Made by a program: the position numbers and the translations under genes. Positions 1 to 10,498 of a stretch of DNA of 64,000 nucleotides are shown here, one piece after another; position 1 is the first letter of the stretch, and every line of letters starts with the position of its first letter. Under the pieces are notes generated by a model. The model ran no database searches, was not told where the DNA came from, and saw only the letters and a program-made list of their open reading frames with translations. Source of the stretch: Amaricoccus sp. (GTDB taxonomy: Bacteria > Pseudomonadota > Alphaproteobacteria > Rhodobacterales > Rhodobacteraceae); assembly GCF_017993425.1 (NCBI RefSeq), contig NZ_JAGOMQ010000006.1, positions 62,001 to 126,000 of the forward strand. The letters are read 5' to 3'.

Positions 1-392
1 ATCTCGGTCGGCTTCGGGGTCGTGACGGTCACGCCCTCCGGCACCTCGAAGTCGACGTCGTGGCTGTAGCCGAGGGAGAGCTTCAGGACCTTGCCCTGCG
101 CCGCGGCGCGGTAGCCCACGCCGGTGATCTCCATCTCGCGCTTGAAGCCCGTCGTGACGCCGGTGACGAGGTTCGCCACCTGGGTCCGCGACATGCCCCA
201 TTGCTGCCGGGCGCGCTTGGACGTGCCCCGCGGCTTCACCGTCAGGGCGCCGTCCTCCAGCGCGACCGTCACGTCGTCCGTCGCCGTGAAGGAACGGGCG
301 CCCTTCGGGCCCTTGACCTCGACCGTCTGTCCCGAGATCGAGGCGGTCACCCCGCCCGGGACGGCGATCGGCTTCTTTCCGATGCGCGACAT
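1..392 (-). CDS. rplF: 50S ribosomal protein L6 (N-terminal part, cut by window edge)
   Basis: L6 binds 23S rRNA near the factor-binding region of the large subunit. The visible part is the first ~130 residues, opening [15 protein letters not shown], the standard L6 N-terminus, followed by the first of its two alpha/beta repeats. The reading frame is open at the left edge, so the C-terminal part lies outside the window. It starts 10 nt after the rpsH stop and is the last visible gene of the minus-strand ribosomal block. The spc-type order continues intact. Confidence 0.96.
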   Translation of the reverse strand, partial: MSRIGKKPIAVPGGVTASISGQTVEVKGPKGARSFTATDDVTVALEDGALTVKPRGTSKRARQQWGMSRTQVANLVTGVTTGFKREMEITGVGYRAAAQGKVLKLSLGYSHDVDFEVPEGVTVTTPKPTE

Positions 393-402
393 GCGTCCCT
401 CC

Positions 403-801
403 TCAGAACACGGTGCAGAGGACTTCGCCGCCCACGTTCACCGTGCGGGCCTGCGCGTCCGACATGACGCCCTTCGGCGTCGACAGGATGGCCACGCCGA
501 GGCCCTGGCGGACCTGCGGCATCTCCGAGACGCCGGCATAGACGCGCCGGCCGGGCTTCGACACCCGCTTCAGCTCGCGAATGACCGGGCGCCCGTCGAA
601 GTACTTCAGCGAGATCTCGATCTCGGGGTGCCCGGTCGTGCCGGTCACCTCCTCGTAGCCGCGGATGTAGCCCTCGGCCTTCAGCACGTCGAGGACCCAG
701 CGGCGGATCTTCGAGGCGGGCGTCCGGGTCGTGGACTTGCCGCGCATCTGGGCGTTGCGGATGCGGGTGAGCATGTCGCCCAGGGGATCGTTCATCGACA
801 T
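403..801 (-). CDS. rpsH: 30S ribosomal protein S8
   Basis: S8 is a primary 16S rRNA-binding protein of the small subunit and in many bacteria also an autogenous repressor of the spc operon. The 132-residue product starts [18 protein letters not shown] and ends with the conserved C-terminal stretch [14 protein letters not shown] then GGEVLCTVF. Length is normal. It lies between rpsN and rplF with short gaps (10 nt each side), as expected for cotranscription. Confidence 0.97.
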   Translation of the reverse strand: MSMNDPLGDMLTRIRNAQMRGKSTTRTPASKIRRWVLDVLKAEGYIRGYEEVTGTTGHPEIEISLKYFDGRPVIRELKRVSKPGRRVYAGVSEMPQVRQGLGVAILSTPKGVMSDAQARTVNVGGEVLCTVF

Positions 802-811
802 GGGCGCCTCC

Positions 812-1117
812 TCACCAGCTCGACTTGACCATGCCCGGGATCTGCCCCGCCGAGGCGAGGTCCCGGAGCGCGATGCGCGACATGCGCAGCTTGCGGTAGT
901 AGGCCCGCGGACGGCCCGTCACCTCGCAGCGGTTGTGCAGCCGCGTGGCGGACGAGTTGCGCGGCAGCTTGGCGAGCGCGAGCGTCGCCTTGAAGCGCTC
1001 CTCGCGGCTCTTGCTGTCGTCGCGGGCGATCGCCTTCAGGGCCTCGCGCTTGGCGGCGTACTTCGCCACCAGAGCCTCGCGCTTCTTCTGGCGCTCGATC
1101 ATGCTGGTCTTTGCCAT
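812..1117 (-). CDS. rpsN: 30S ribosomal protein S14 (zinc-free type)
   Basis: S14 helps assemble the head of the 30S subunit. At 101 residues it is the long form, with no CxxC zinc-ribbon pair, so it is the C-minus type that does not need zinc. The signature [19 protein letters not shown] is near residues 64-82. It follows rplE by 16 nt and precedes rpsH by 10 nt within the ribosomal operon. Confidence 0.97.
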   Translation of the reverse strand: MAKTSMIERQKKREALVAKYAAKREALKAIARDDSKSREERFKATLALAKLPRNSSATRLHNRCEVTGRPRAYYRKLRMSRIALRDLASAGQIPGMVKSSW

Positions 1118-1133
1118 TGTCTCTCTCCCGCGC

Positions 1134-1693
<560 letters not shown>

Positions 1694-1694
<1 letters not shown>

Positions 1695-1999
1695 CAGATC
1701 GCCTCCCCGGTGGTCTTGGCGAAGCGGACCTTCTTGCCGTCCTCGATGCGGAAGCCGACGCGGGTCGCCTTGCCCTTGCCGTCGACGAGCGCGAGGTTCG
1801 AGAGGTCGATCGGCATGTCCTTGGCGATCCGGCCGCCCTGCGAGGACTGCGACTGGCGGGTGTGGCGGATCGCCACGTTGACGCCCGAGACCACGGCCTT
1901 GTTGTCGGCCGGGATCACCTTGGTGATCTCGCCCTGACGGCCCCGGTCCTTGCCGGCGATGACGACGACCTTGTCGCCCTTGCGGAGCTTTGCGGACAT
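1694..1999 (-). CDS. rplX: 50S ribosomal protein L24
   Basis: L24 is an assembly-initiator protein of the 50S subunit. The 101-residue product starts [18 protein letters not shown], the KOW motif, and ends in the usual basic tail. The ATG at 1999 is chosen because it overlaps the rplN stop as TGATG and gives the family's normal length. A longer upstream reading in the same frame only runs antisense through the rplN region and is not used. Confidence 0.96.
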
Positions 2000-2367
2000 C
2001 ACAGCACCTCCGGCGCGAGCGAGATGATCTTCATGAAGTTCTTCGCCCGCAGCTCGCGCACGACCGGCCCGAAGATGCGGGTGCCGACCGGCTCGTTCTG
2101 GTTGTTGAGGATCACCGCCGCGTTCCGGTCGAACCGGATCGAGGTGCCGTCCTCGCGGCGGACTTCCTTGGCGGTGCGCACGACGACGGCCTTGCGGACG
2201 TCGCCCTTCTTCACGCGGCCGCGCGGGATGGCTTCCTTGACGGAGACGACGATGATGTCGCCCACCGACGCATAGCGCCGGTGCGAGCCGCCGAGGACCT
2301 TGATGCACTGCACCCGACGCGCGCCCGAATTGTCGGCGACGTCCAGATTGGTCTGCATCTGGATCAT
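1999..2367 (-). CDS. rplN: 50S ribosomal protein L14
   Basis: L14 forms an intersubunit bridge on the 50S subunit. The 122-residue product starts [18 protein letters not shown], the canonical L14 N-terminus, with the [19 protein letters not shown] segment in the middle. Length is exactly typical. It is coupled to rplX by a one-base overlap and lies 59 nt after rpsQ. Confidence 0.98.
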   Translation of the reverse strand: MIQMQTNLDVADNSGARRVQCIKVLGGSHRRYASVGDIIVVSVKEAIPRGRVKKGDVRKAVVVRTAKEVRREDGTSIRFDRNAAVILNNQNEPVGTRIFGPVVRELRAKNFMKIISLAPEVL

Positions 2368-2426
2368 GTCTGGTCACTCCCGACCTGCGGGAACGAGTCC
2401 CGCGGTTTCGACAAGCTGGGAGCCGG

Positions 2427-2669
2427 TCAGGCCTCGGCGGCCTCGACCAGCACCTCCCAGCGCTTGGTCTTCGAGATCGGCGCGCATTCCTGGATGCGCA
2501 CCGTGTCGCCGACCTTGAAGCGGTTCTCCGGGTCGTGGGCCCGGTACTTCTTGGACGAGCGGACGGTCTTCTTCATCACCGGATGCGTGAAGCGCCGCTC
2601 GACGAGGACGGTCACCGTCTGCGCGTTCTTGTCGGAGGTCACGGTGCCCTGGAGGATACGCTTGGGCAT
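2427..2669 (-). CDS. rpsQ: 30S ribosomal protein S17
   Basis: S17 is a primary 16S rRNA-binding OB-fold protein. The 80-residue product begins [19 protein letters not shown] and contains the S17 signature region around [19 protein letters not shown]. It begins one base after the rpmC stop. Normal length and order. Confidence 0.97.
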   Translation of the reverse strand: MPKRILQGTVTSDKNAQTVTVLVERRFTHPVMKKTVRSSKKYRAHDPENRFKVGDTVRIQECAPISKTKRWEVLVEAAEA

Positions 2670-2670
2670 G

Positions 2671-2886
2671 TCAGGCCTCCGCCTTCTGGCCGGCCGCGGC
2701 GGCAGCCTTCTGGTTCAGGATCGTCTTGACGCGGGCGGCGTCGCGGCGCACCGCCTCCATCCGCGCGGTGTTCTCCAGCTGGCCGGTCGCCTTCTGGAAG
2801 CGGAGGTTGAAGGCCTCCTTCTTGAGCCGCCCGAGCTCGTCGCGCAGCTGGTCGGGCGTCTTCGCCCGGAGATCGGCCGCTTTCAT
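2671..2886 (-). CDS. rpmC: 50S ribosomal protein L29, first gene of this ribosomal block
   Basis: L29 lies beside the nascent-peptide exit tunnel. The product is 71 residues from ATG 2886 ([14 protein letters not shown]), with a typical coiled-coil body and an Ala-rich tail. A GTG two codons earlier (2892) is possible, but the AAAGGA sequence sits about 8 nt before the ATG and only 3 nt before the GTG, so the ATG is preferred. Normally rplP precedes rpmC; here the upstream neighbour is divergent phaC, so the S10/spc cluster is broken at this point. Confidence 0.95.
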   Translation of the reverse strand: MKAADLRAKTPDQLRDELGRLKKEAFNLRFQKATGQLENTARMEAVRRDAARVKTILNQKAAAAAGQKAEA

Positions 2887-2965
2887 GGCCACGTCCTTTC
2901 AACATCGCCAGAGGGCCCCGACTTGGGGTCACCCTGATTCCGGCGGAGGTCATAGGTGAGCGCGC

Positions 2966-2994
2966 CCCTTACACGCATGCCCGGGCGGGCGCAA
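2966..2994 (-). promoter_or_regulatory. possible promoter for the rpmC ribosomal block
   Basis: Because rpmC heads the block, a promoter is needed in the gap to phaC. On the minus strand a -35-like TTGCGC (2994-2989) and a -10-like TAAGGG (2971-2966) are separated by 17 nt, predicting a leader of about 70 nt. The leader contains a small CCCC/GGGG hairpin. Match to a sigma-70 consensus is only fair; this is inference. Confidence 0.33.
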
Positions 2995-3104
2995 CCTCGA
3001 TTCCGGGAAGCCACGTCGGCCGAAGGAAAATCGCGCGGGGATCGACGCCGGCCGGGCCGGGGTCTATGCATGGACGAAACGATCTTGCCCGGGGGAGCCA
3101 CGCC

Positions 3105-4868
3105 GTGAATCGAGAGGTGCCTGTAGTCATCCGTCCGGCGTTCGAGCAGGTCCTGCCGGAGCACGATCACTCCGGCGAGATCCTCGACCGCGCCGCCAAC
3201 GCGCTCGCCGCCCGCTTCACCCTCGGCCTCTCCCCGGCCGCGCTCCGCGCCTCGTGGTCCGACTGGGCCTCGCACCTCGCCGCCTCCCCCGGCAAGCAGG
3301 CCGAGCTGATGCGCGAGGCGGTCCGCCAGGTGCTGCGCTTCCAGCTCTACGCGATGCAAGGCGGCGGCGCCTGCATCGAGCCGGCGGCGCAGGACCGGCG
3401 CTTCGCCGCCGAGGCCTGGCGGCGCCCGCCCTTCAACCTCATCCACCAGGCCTTCCTCCTCCAGCAGCAATGGTGGGCCGAGGCGACAACCGACGTGCGC
3501 GGCGTGACCCGCAAGCACGAGGCCGTGGTGTCCTTCGCCGCCCGCCAGATGCTCGACGTCTTCTCGCCTGCGAACTTCATGGCGACGAACCCGGAGGTGT
3601 GGCAGCGCACCGTCGAGTCCGGCGGCATGAACTTCGTCCGCGGCGCGCAGAACTGGTTCGGGGACCTCGCCCGCATGGTCGGCGGCAACGCCAATCCGCA
3701 CCCGCAGGGCTTCGAGGTCGGCGTCGACGTGGCCGTCACGCCCGGCAAGGTCGTCTTCCGCAACCGGCTGATCGAGCTCATCCAGTACGCGCCGACCACC
3801 GCGAAGGTCCGCCCCCAGCCGGTGCTGATCACGCCGGCCTGGATCATGAAGTACTACGTCCTCGACCTCAGCCCGGGCAACAGCCTGGTGCGCTGGCTGG
3901 TCGACCAGGGCTTCACGGTGTTCATGATCTCCTGGCTCAATCCCGGCCCGGAGGGCCGCGACCTCGGCATGGAGGACTACCTGCGCGACGGCCAGATGGC
4001 GGCGATCGCCGCCGTGCAGGCGATCACCGGCTGCGACCGCGTCCATGCCTGCGGCTACTGCCTCGGCGGCACGCTCCTGACCATCGCCGCCGCGGCGATG
4101 GCGCGCGACGGCGACGACCGGCTCGCGACGATCACGCTCCTCGCCGCGCAGTCGGACTTCACCGAGGCGGGGGAGCTCACCCTCTTCATCAACGAGAGCC
4201 AGGTGAGCTTCCTCGAGGACATGATGTGGGAGCAGGGCTATCTCGACACCTGGCAGATGGCCGGGGCGTTCCAGCTCCTGCGCTCGCACGACCTGATCTG
4301 GTCGCGGCTGACGCGCGAGTACCTGCTCGGCGACCGCTCGGCCCCCAACGACCTGATGGCCTGGAACGCCGACGCCACCCGCCTGCCCTACCGCATGCAT
4401 TCGCAGTATCTGCGGCGGCTCTTCCTCGACAACGACCTCGCCGAGGGCCGCTACAAGGTGGACGGCGCCGCGGTGGCGCTCTCCGACATCCGCACCCCGG
4501 TCTTCGCCGTCGGCACCGAGACCGACCACGTGGCGCCGTGGCGGTCGGCCTACAAGATCCACCGCCTGTTCGATTCCGAGGTGACCTTCGCGCTGACGAA
4601 CGGCGGCCACAACGCCGGCGTCGTCTCCGAGCCCGGCCGCCGCGGCCGCCACTACCGCCTGCTCGAGACCCCGGCCCACGCGCCCTACCGCGACACCGAC
4701 GCCTGGCTCGCCGTCGCGCCGTTCCACGAAGGCTCGTGGTGGGGAGCCTGGGCCGCCTGGCTGGGAGAGCGCTCCGGCCCCCCCGCCGCCCCGCCGCCCA
4801 TGGGCGCGGGCAACCTCGGCTACCCCATCGTCTGCGACGCCCCCGGCACCTACGTGAAGGCCCCCTGA
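3105..4868 (+). CDS. phaC: class I poly(3-hydroxyalkanoate) synthase
   Basis: Polymerises 3-hydroxyacyl-CoA to polyhydroxyalkanoate on cytoplasmic granules. The product (~587 residues) has the PhaC N-terminal domain and an alpha/beta-hydrolase core. The modified lipase box reads GYCLGG, placing the catalytic Cys at about residue 319. The downstream Asp (TETDHVAPW) and His (NGGHNAGV) complete the triad. A GTG start at 3105 is preferred because GGGGGAG lies 7 nt upstream; an ATG at 3066 would add 13 residues but has no clear ribosome site. It is not next to phaA, phaB or a phasin here, and it diverges from rpmC. The 172 nt after its stop hold nothing recognised. Confidence 0.93.
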   Translation: MNREVPVVIRPAFEQVLPEHDHSGEILDRAANALAARFTLGLSPAALRASWSDWASHLAASPGKQAELMREAVRQVLRFQLYAMQGGGACIEPAAQDRRFAAEAWRRPPFNLIHQAFLLQQQWWAEATTDVRGVTRKHEAVVSFAARQMLDVFSPANFMATNPEVWQRTVESGGMNFVRGAQNWFGDLARMVGGNANPHPQGFEVGVDVAVTPGKVVFRNRLIELIQYAPTTAKVRPQPVLITPAWIMKYYVLDLSPGNSLVRWLVDQGFTVFMISWLNPGPEGRDLGMEDYLRDGQMAAIAAVQAITGCDRVHACGYCLGGTLLTIAAAAMARDGDDRLATITLLAAQSDFTEAGELTLFINESQVSFLEDMMWEQGYLDTWQMAGAFQLLRSHDLIWSRLTREYLLGDRSAPNDLMAWNADATRLPYRMHSQYLRRLFLDNDLAEGRYKVDGAAVALSDIRTPVFAVGTETDHVAPWRSAYKIHRLFDSEVTFALTNGGHNAGVVSEPGRRGRHYRLLETPAHAPYRDTDAWLAVAPFHEGSWWGAWAAWLGERSGPPAAPPPMGAGNLGYPIVCDAPGTYVKAP

Positions 4869-5040
4869 TACGGTCACCGGCTGATTGACTCGGGGGAGGG
4901 GGATTCTGTCGCGAATCTCTTGGGTTACGATGTCTGCAACAAGACTCCGCCCGCTCCAGATTTCTCCCGGGACAGAACAGACGCCGCCCTTCGGGGCTGC
5001 GCAGCGCGCCGGGACCGTCAGGCCCGAGGCAGGATCTGCC

Positions 5041-6231
5041 TCAGGTCACGTGGCCCGCGGTCCGGTCGAGATGGGCGAGGACGGAGCGGGCCGCGCGCAG
5101 GCCCGGGGGCTCGCCGCCGCGGCCGAGGAGGTCCATCGCGCGGTCGCCGACGGCGCGCTGCGCGGCGGCCGCCGCGGGGTCGTCGAGGAGGCGCGCCAGC
5201 GCCGGGGCGAGACGCTCGGGGACGCACTCCTCCTGGAAGAACTCCGGCACCGTCCGCGTGCCGGTGACGAGGTTCACCAGCGTCGAGCTGTCGATGCGGA
5301 TCATCCGCCGCGCGAAAGGGGCGGTCAGCGGATGCACCTTGTAGCCGATCGCCATCGGCGTCCCCTGCCCCGCCAGCTCGAGGCTCACCGTCCCGGAGGC
5401 GGCGAGGGCGGCATCCGCGGCGGCGAGCGCCGCCCGCTTGCGCGCCTCGGCCGCCGCCTGCGGCAGGCCGCGCGGGTCGAGGACCCGCGCCCCCGGCAGG
5501 GCAAGCGCAGCGGCGAGGTCGGCGACCGGCCCGACGGTCGGGATCACCGCCGCGAGGTCGGGCCGGTCGGCGCGCAGCCGGTCCCAGGTGGCGACGAAGG
5601 TCGCGCCCAACCGGCGAACCTCGCCCCGCCGCGATCCCGGCAGGAGCGCCAGCAGCCGCCGCCCCGGCGCAAGCCCCAGCTCCGCCCGCACCGCGGCGAT
5701 CGCCTCCGGCCCGGCGCGCGGCACGGTGGCGAGCGGATGGCCGACGAAGTCGCAGGTCATGCCGGCCGCCTCCATGTAGGGCGGCTCGAAGGGCAGGAGC
5801 GCGAGGACGTGGTCGACGACCTCGGCCATCCTCGCCGCCCGCCCGGGCCGCCACGCCCAGACGCTCGGCGCGACGTAGTGGATCACCCGCAACCCCGGCA
5901 GCAATGCCCGCGCGCGCCGGGCGACCCGCAGCGTGAAGTCCGGGCTGTCGATGCCGATCAGCGCGTCCGGGCGCGAAGCGGCGACGGCGTCGCCGGTCTC
6001 GCGGATCCGCCGCAGCAGGCGCGGCAGCCGCGGCAGCACCTCGGCCACGCCCATCACCGAGAGCTCCTCCATCGGGAAGCGGCTCGCAAGCCCCGCCGCC
6101 GCCATCGCCGGCCCGCCAACGCCCTCGACCGTCACGCCCGGCGCGAGATCCCGCAGCCCGGCGATCAGCGCGCCGCCGAGCTGGTCGCCCGACGGCTCGC
6201 CGGCGACGATGAAGAGCCGCGGCCCCGCCAT
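5041..6231 (-). CDS. lpxB: lipid-A-disaccharide synthase
   Basis: A glycosyltransferase (GT19) that joins UDP-2,3-diacylglucosamine and lipid X to make the lipid A disaccharide at the inner membrane. The 396-residue product starts MAGPRLFIVAGEPSGDQLGG, the LpxB signature, and has the IGIDSPDFTLR and YVAPSVWAWRPGR motifs typical of the family. It follows ribA on the same strand after 92 nt. The usual lpxD-fabZ-lpxA-lpxI partners are not in this window, so it is separated from the canonical lipid A cluster or sits at its end. Confidence 0.95.
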   Translation of the reverse strand: MAGPRLFIVAGEPSGDQLGGALIAGLRDLAPGVTVEGVGGPAMAAAGLASRFPMEELSVMGVAEVLPRLPRLLRRIRETGDAVAASRPDALIGIDSPDFTLRVARRARALLPGLRVIHYVAPSVWAWRPGRAARMAEVVDHVLALLPFEPPYMEAAGMTCDFVGHPLATVPRAGPEAIAAVRAELGLAPGRRLLALLPGSRRGEVRRLGATFVATWDRLRADRPDLAAVIPTVGPVADLAAALALPGARVLDPRGLPQAAAEARKRAALAAADAALAASGTVSLELAGQGTPMAIGYKVHPLTAPFARRMIRIDSSTLVNLVTGTRTVPEFFQEECVPERLAPALARLLDDPAAAAAQRAVGDRAMDLLGRGGEPPGLRAARSVLAHLDRTAGHVT

Positions 6232-6323
6232 TCAGCCGGCGCGGCTCAGGGAGACGGCGCCGAAATGCGGCGGCGGAGGGCCGCCGCTGGATTTTCGGGG
6301 TCTCGGCGGGGTTCCGGCCGATC

Positions 6324-7412
6324 TCACAGCAGGTGCCCCGACTTCGCCGCCTTGGTGTCGAGGTAGCGCGCGTTGAACGGCGTCCGCCCGACCCGAAGCG
6401 GCACGCGCTCGGCGACGTCGAGGCCGCTGGCGCGCATCATCTCGACCTTGCGCGGGTTGTTGGTCATCAGCCGCACCGCGCCGAAACCCATGGCCCGCAG
6501 CATCTTCGCCCCGAGCCGGAAGTCGCGCTCGTCGTCCTCGAAGCCGAGCCGGTGGTTCGCCTCGACCGTGTCGAAGCCCTGATCCTGCAACGCATAGGCG
6601 CGCATCTTGTTGGCGAGCCCGATCCCCCTGCCCTCCTGGTTGAGGTAGAGGAGCACGCCCGCCCCCTCGGCGCCGATCTGCGCCAGCGCGGCGCGCAGCT
6701 GCGGCCCGCAGTCGCACTTGAGGCTGCCGAGGATGTCGCCGGTGAAGCAGGCGGAATGCAGCCGCGCCAGCACCGGCTTCGCCCGGTCGGGCGCGCCGAT
6801 CTCGACGGCGTAGTGCTCCTCGGCGCCGTCCCGCGGCCGGAAGACGTGGACGCGGCCGGCCTGCGAGGCCTCGAGCGGCACCCGCGCCGCCGCCGCCTCG
6901 AGGAGCGGCCCCGCATCGGCGTCGACCGGCACCTCGCAGAGATCGAGACGACTCACGCCCGCTCCGCCCAAGCGGTCGAGCGCCTCGGGCGCGACCGGGG
7001 CGACCAGCGCCGCGGGCAGGAGATGCGCCTGCTTGCAGAGCGCGATGGCGGCGCGGTGGAGGGCCGCCGCCCCGCCGCGGCGGGCGATGAACGGCCCCTT
7101 CATCGGCCAGGCGAGGTCGGTCGAGGGATCCGCGACCGCCCGCACCCAGTCGACCCCTGCGTCGGCCGGCACGGCGACCCGGGCGAGGTCGCCGTCATAG
7201 GCGCGCGCCTTCAGCGTCTCGGCGCGGCGCACGGTCAGCGCGAGATCGACCGGGCCGAAGGCGTGCAGGTCGGCGAGCCGCTCCGCCGTCGCCGTCTCCG
7301 CGGCCAGCGCCAGCGCGGCCGCGTCGCCGCCGACGAGGCCGACGGCCGCGCCCATGCGCAGGTCGGCGCGGGCGCGGGCGAGGCGTTCGGCGGGGGAAAG
7401 GTCGAGCGACAT
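6324..7412 (-). CDS. ribA: GTP cyclohydrolase II with long N-terminal region
   Basis: Catalyses the first committed step of riboflavin synthesis, opening GTP to a diaminopyrimidine. The C-terminal ~200 residues carry the zinc site ([18 protein letters not shown], three Cys) and the NQEGRGIGL motif. The N-terminal ~150 residues resemble a degenerate RibB-like part without an obvious DHBP synthase active site, a layout known for RibA of several alphaproteobacteria. It is expressed away from the regulator at 7571; their shared 158-nt gap should hold both promoters. Confidence 0.93.
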   Translation of the reverse strand: MSLDLSPAERLARARADLRMGAAVGLVGGDAAALALAAETATAERLADLHAFGPVDLALTVRRAETLKARAYDGDLARVAVPADAGVDWVRAVADPSTDLAWPMKGPFIARRGGAAALHRAAIALCKQAHLLPAALVAPVAPEALDRLGGAGVSRLDLCEVPVDADAGPLLEAAAARVPLEASQAGRVHVFRPRDGAEEHYAVEIGAPDRAKPVLARLHSACFTGDILGSLKCDCGPQLRAALAQIGAEGAGVLLYLNQEGRGIGLANKMRAYALQDQGFDTVEANHRLGFEDDERDFRLGAKMLRAMGFGAVRLMTNNPRKVEMMRASGLDVAERVPLRVGRTPFNARYLDTKAAKSGHLL

Positions 7413-7570
7413 GCGGTTCTGCCGGAACGGGGACGGGCGTCCTCGATACTGGCGCCTGACGGGAAATGAAACAATCCGCCCGCCACGGTCACACCGGCGC
7501 GAGCCCCGGGGCGCCGACGTTGCGCGGCCGCCGCCGCCGCCCGAGATGGCGGGCAGGAACGGAGGAAACG

Positions 7571-8257
7571 ATGAGCGCTCTCAAGAAGATACTGATGGTG
7601 GACGACGACGCGGACCTGCGCGAGGCGCTTGCCGACCAGCTCGTGCTGACCGAGGAGTTCGACGTCTTCGAGGCCGGCGACGGCGAGGGCGGGCTCGCCC
7701 GGGCCAGGGAGCAGCACTACGACCTCGTCATCCTCGACGTCGGCCTGCCCGACATGGACGGGCGCGAGCTCTGCCGGCTGATGCGCAAGCAGGGGGTGAA
7801 GTGCCCGGTCATCATGCTGACCGGCCACACCACCGACGCGGACACCATCCTCGGTCTGGAGAGCGGCGCGAACGACTACGTGGCGAAGCCCTTCAAGCTG
7901 CCGGTGCTGCTCGCCCGCATCCGCGCGCAGCTGCGCCAGCACGAGCAGTCCGAGGACGCCGTCTTCGCCGTCGGCCCCTACACGTTCCGGCCGGCCGCCA
8001 AGCTCCTCCTCGACGAGAAGGAGCGCAAGATCCGGCTGACGGAGAAGGAGACCAACATCCTCAAGTACCTCTACCGCGCCAACGACGTGGTGGTGCCGCG
8101 CGACGAGCTGCTGCACGAGGTCTGGGGCTACAACAACGGCGTCACGACGCACACGCTGGAGACGCATATCTACCGGCTCCGGCAGAAGATCGAGCCCGAT
8201 CCCGCGAACGCCCGAATCCTCGTCACCGAGCCCGGCGGCTACCGGCTGGTGGGCTGA
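7571..8257 (+). CDS. cenR: OmpR-family response regulator, CenR-like
   Basis: A two-component DNA-binding regulator. The receiver domain (residues ~6-120) has the acidic pocket DDD near 11-13, phospho-acceptor Asp56 ([11 protein letters not shown]), Thr84 and Lys106 (VAKPF). The C-terminal winged helix (~130-228) includes [16 protein letters not shown] and [14 protein letters not shown]. The ATG at 7571 has a strong GGAGGAAACG site. The sequence closely recalls CenR, the essential cell-envelope regulator of Caulobacter and Rhodobacter. That name rests on recall, and no histidine kinase is adjacent. It ends at a good intrinsic terminator. Confidence 0.85.
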   Translation: MSALKKILMVDDDADLREALADQLVLTEEFDVFEAGDGEGGLARAREQHYDLVILDVGLPDMDGRELCRLMRKQGVKCPVIMLTGHTTDADTILGLESGANDYVAKPFKLPVLLARIRAQLRQHEQSEDAVFAVGPYTFRPAAKLLLDEKERKIRLTEKETNILKYLYRANDVVVPRDELLHEVWGYNNGVTTHTLETHIYRLRQKIEPDPANARILVTEPGGYRLVG

Positions 8258-8328
8258 CGGGGCCAAGCGCGCCTCGCGCAGGGCCTCGGCCCCGCGCCGC
8301 GGCGCCCGGCTCCCGGGCCTGACGGGGA

Positions 8329-8371
8329 GCGCGGCGCCGCCCAGGGGTGGGAGCGGCGCCGCGCCATTTTT
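8329..8371 (+). terminator. intrinsic terminator after the CenR-like gene
   Basis: A perfect 12-bp stem (8329-8340 with 8353-8364, GCGCGGCGCCGC on the left arm), a 12-nt loop and a following CATTTTTG run. It lies about 70 nt after the regulator's stop. The remaining gap up to 8620 contains no gene or other structure that I can support. Confidence 0.8.
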
Positions 8372-8620
8372 GCTGTTTGCGTGCCCGCGGGATCCTCCAA
8401 CGGAGCCGCCGACCGCCAGGAGGCCGGGCATGCCTGCAGGTGCGGGACCCCGTCGCCGGCCGCCCGCCGGGGCCGCATGCCGCGGGCCGCAAGACCCCGG
8501 CGCGTCGCGCCGGCGCCGGCACGGTTTCGCGAGCGGGCGCAGCCGGGGACCGGCGCGGGTTGATCCGTCGCCGGGGCTGGCCTAAGCACCCGCTCGATTT
8601 GCATTCGGCACAGGGGAAAG

Positions 8621-10498
8621 ATGCGGCTGCGGGCGATCGCCTTCGTCGTCCTGGCGCTCGGGGGCGCGGCCGCGGGCGCGCTCTGGCTGGGCGACCGCGC
8701 GGCGCGCGAGGTCGAGGACCGGACGCGGACGCAGGCGACGACGGCGCTGGCGGCCGCCGGCGAGGTCTGGGCCACTGCGGAGACCGACGGGCTGATCCTG
8801 CGGCTGGACGGCGCGGCCCCCGACGAGGCGAGCCGGGTGCGCGCCGTGGAGATCGTGCGCGGGGTGGTCGACCCGCGCCGGGTCGAGGACCGGACCACGC
8901 TGGCCGCCGCCCCGACCCCGCCGCCCGCGCCCGCCTTCGCGCTGGAGCTGCTGCGCACCGGCGACGAGGTGACGGCCATCGGCCTCGCGCCCGCCGGGGC
9001 GGCGCCCGACGCCGGCGACCTGCCCGGACGGCCCGTCGACATGGTGGAGCGCGTCGACGCGCCTGCCCCGGCGGGTTGGCAGGCGGCGCTCGACCTCGGT
9101 CTCGCCGCCCTGGCCGCGTTGCCCGGGGCGCGGGTCGCGGTAGCGCCCGGCCGGGTGGAGGTGACGGGCCTCGTCGAGGACGACGCCGCCCGCGCCGCGG
9201 TCGAGGCGCGGCTGACGGCGGCGCGGCCCGAGGGCGTGGCGCTGACCCTCGACGTCGAGGCCCCGCGGCCGGCGATCGCCCCCTACCGCTTCGAGCTCGC
9301 GCTCAGGGACGGGCTTCCGGAGCTCGCGGCCTGCGCGGCTCCCTCCGGGGCGGACGCCGCCGCGATCCTCGCCGCGGCCCGGACGCCGGGCGGCGATTGC
9401 GCGATCGGTCCCGGCGCGCCTTCCCCCGAATGGCCGCAGGCGGCCGCGGCGGGCGCGGCGGCGCTCCGGGCGCTGGCCGGCGGGCGCTTCACCCTCGAGG
9501 ACGAGACGGCGACCCTCGCCGCCCCGCAAGGCGCCGACCCCGGCCACGTCGCCGCGGCGCGGGCCGACCTCGCCGCCGCGCTGCCCGAGGGCTTCACGCT
9601 CGCCCCCGACCCGACCCCGCCCTCCGCCCCGACCGAGGCGCCCGCGCCCCCGCCGCCCGTGGCGGCGCGCTTCGTGGCGGAGCTCGACGAAGGCGGCGGC
9701 CTGCGCATCGCCGGCCCGGCCGGCGACGCGGCGTCGCGCGCCGCGGTCGCGACGGTGGCGGCGGCGCTCTTCGGCCCGGACCGGGTCGAGGACGCCACGG
9801 CGCCGGCGCAGAACCTGCCGGAGGGCTGGACGGCCCGCCTCCTCGCCGGCGTCGAGGCGCTCGCGGTGCTGAAGACGGGCCGGCTGGAGATGACCCCCGA
9901 CGCCGCCGAGATCGCCGGCGAGGCGCCCGGCCCCGACGGCGCCGGACGGGTGCGGTCGATCCTCTCCGAGGGCGCGCCCGGGGCGCTCAAGGTCGCGGTC
10001 CGCTTCGACGCCGCCGCGGCGGCGGCCGAGGCGCGGGCGCGCGCCGTCGCCGCCGACCCGGCGGGAACCTGCGCCGCCGACGTCGCCGCGGCGCTCGCCG
10101 CGACGCCCGTCGTCTTCGCCGCCGGCTCCGCCGAGCTGGAGCCGGAGGGCGAGGCGGCGGTCGCCGCGCTCGCCGCCACCCTCGCCGCCTGCCCGCCCCT
10201 CGACTTCGAGGTCGGCGGCCATACCGACGGCGCCGGCGATCCCGCCCGCAACCTCGCGCTGAGCGAGGCGCGGGCCGAGGCGGTCAAGGCGGCGCTCGAC
10301 GCCGCCGACCTGCCGCAGATGCGCTTCACCGCCAAGGGCTACGGCTCCGACCGGCCGGTCGCCCCCAACGACACGCCCGAGGGCCGCACCGCCAACCGCC
10401 GGATCGAGCTGACCCTGCTCACCCCGAGGCTCGAGCCGGCGGAGCCGCCGCCCGCGCCGCCCGTCCCCTACGAGGAGCCCGCCTTTGGACCGCGATGA
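8621..10498 (+). CDS. OmpA-family envelope protein with repeated Ala-rich domains
   Basis: A 625-residue envelope protein. Residues ~5-25 form an N-terminal membrane anchor or signal. The middle is several Ala/Pro/Glu-rich segments with repeated GLRI/LVE-type beta patterns that resemble degenerate BON-like repeats. The last ~115 residues are an OmpA-like peptidoglycan-binding domain: FAAGSAELEPEGEAAV, then VGGHTDGAGDPARNLALSEARA and ANRRIELTL. It would tether the envelope to the cell wall. The next gene overlaps it by 14 nt, so the two are probably cotranslated. Its exact role is unknown. Confidence 0.82.
   Translation: MRLRAIAFVVLALGGAAAGALWLGDRAAREVEDRTRTQATTALAAAGEVWATAETDGLILRLDGAAPDEASRVRAVEIVRGVVDPRRVEDRTTLAAAPTPPPAPAFALELLRTGDEVTAIGLAPAGAAPDAGDLPGRPVDMVERVDAPAPAGWQAALDLGLAALAALPGARVAVAPGRVEVTGLVEDDAARAAVEARLTAARPEGVALTLDVEAPRPAIAPYRFELALRDGLPELAACAAPSGADAAAILAAARTPGGDCAIGPGAPSPEWPQAAAAGAAALRALAGGRFTLEDETATLAAPQGADPGHVAAARADLAAALPEGFTLAPDPTPPSAPTEAPAPPPPVAARFVAELDEGGGLRIAGPAGDAASRAAVATVAAALFGPDRVEDATAPAQNLPEGWTARLLAGVEALAVLKTGRLEMTPDAAEIAGEAPGPDGAGRVRSILSEGAPGALKVAVRFDAAAAAAEARARAVAADPAGTCAADVAAALAATPVVFAAGSAELEPEGEAAVAALAATLAACPPLDFEVGGHTDGAGDPARNLALSEARAEAVKAALDAADLPQMRFTAKGYGSDRPVAPNDTPEGRTANRRIELTLLTPRLEPAEPPPAPPVPYEEPAFGPR

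Noticed and set aside
2883..4877. 664-codon open frame antisense to phaC
   Set aside because: It is a mirror of a clear PHA synthase; Arg/Gly/Ala-rich, no family motif, no ribosome site. Long antisense frames are common in this composition.
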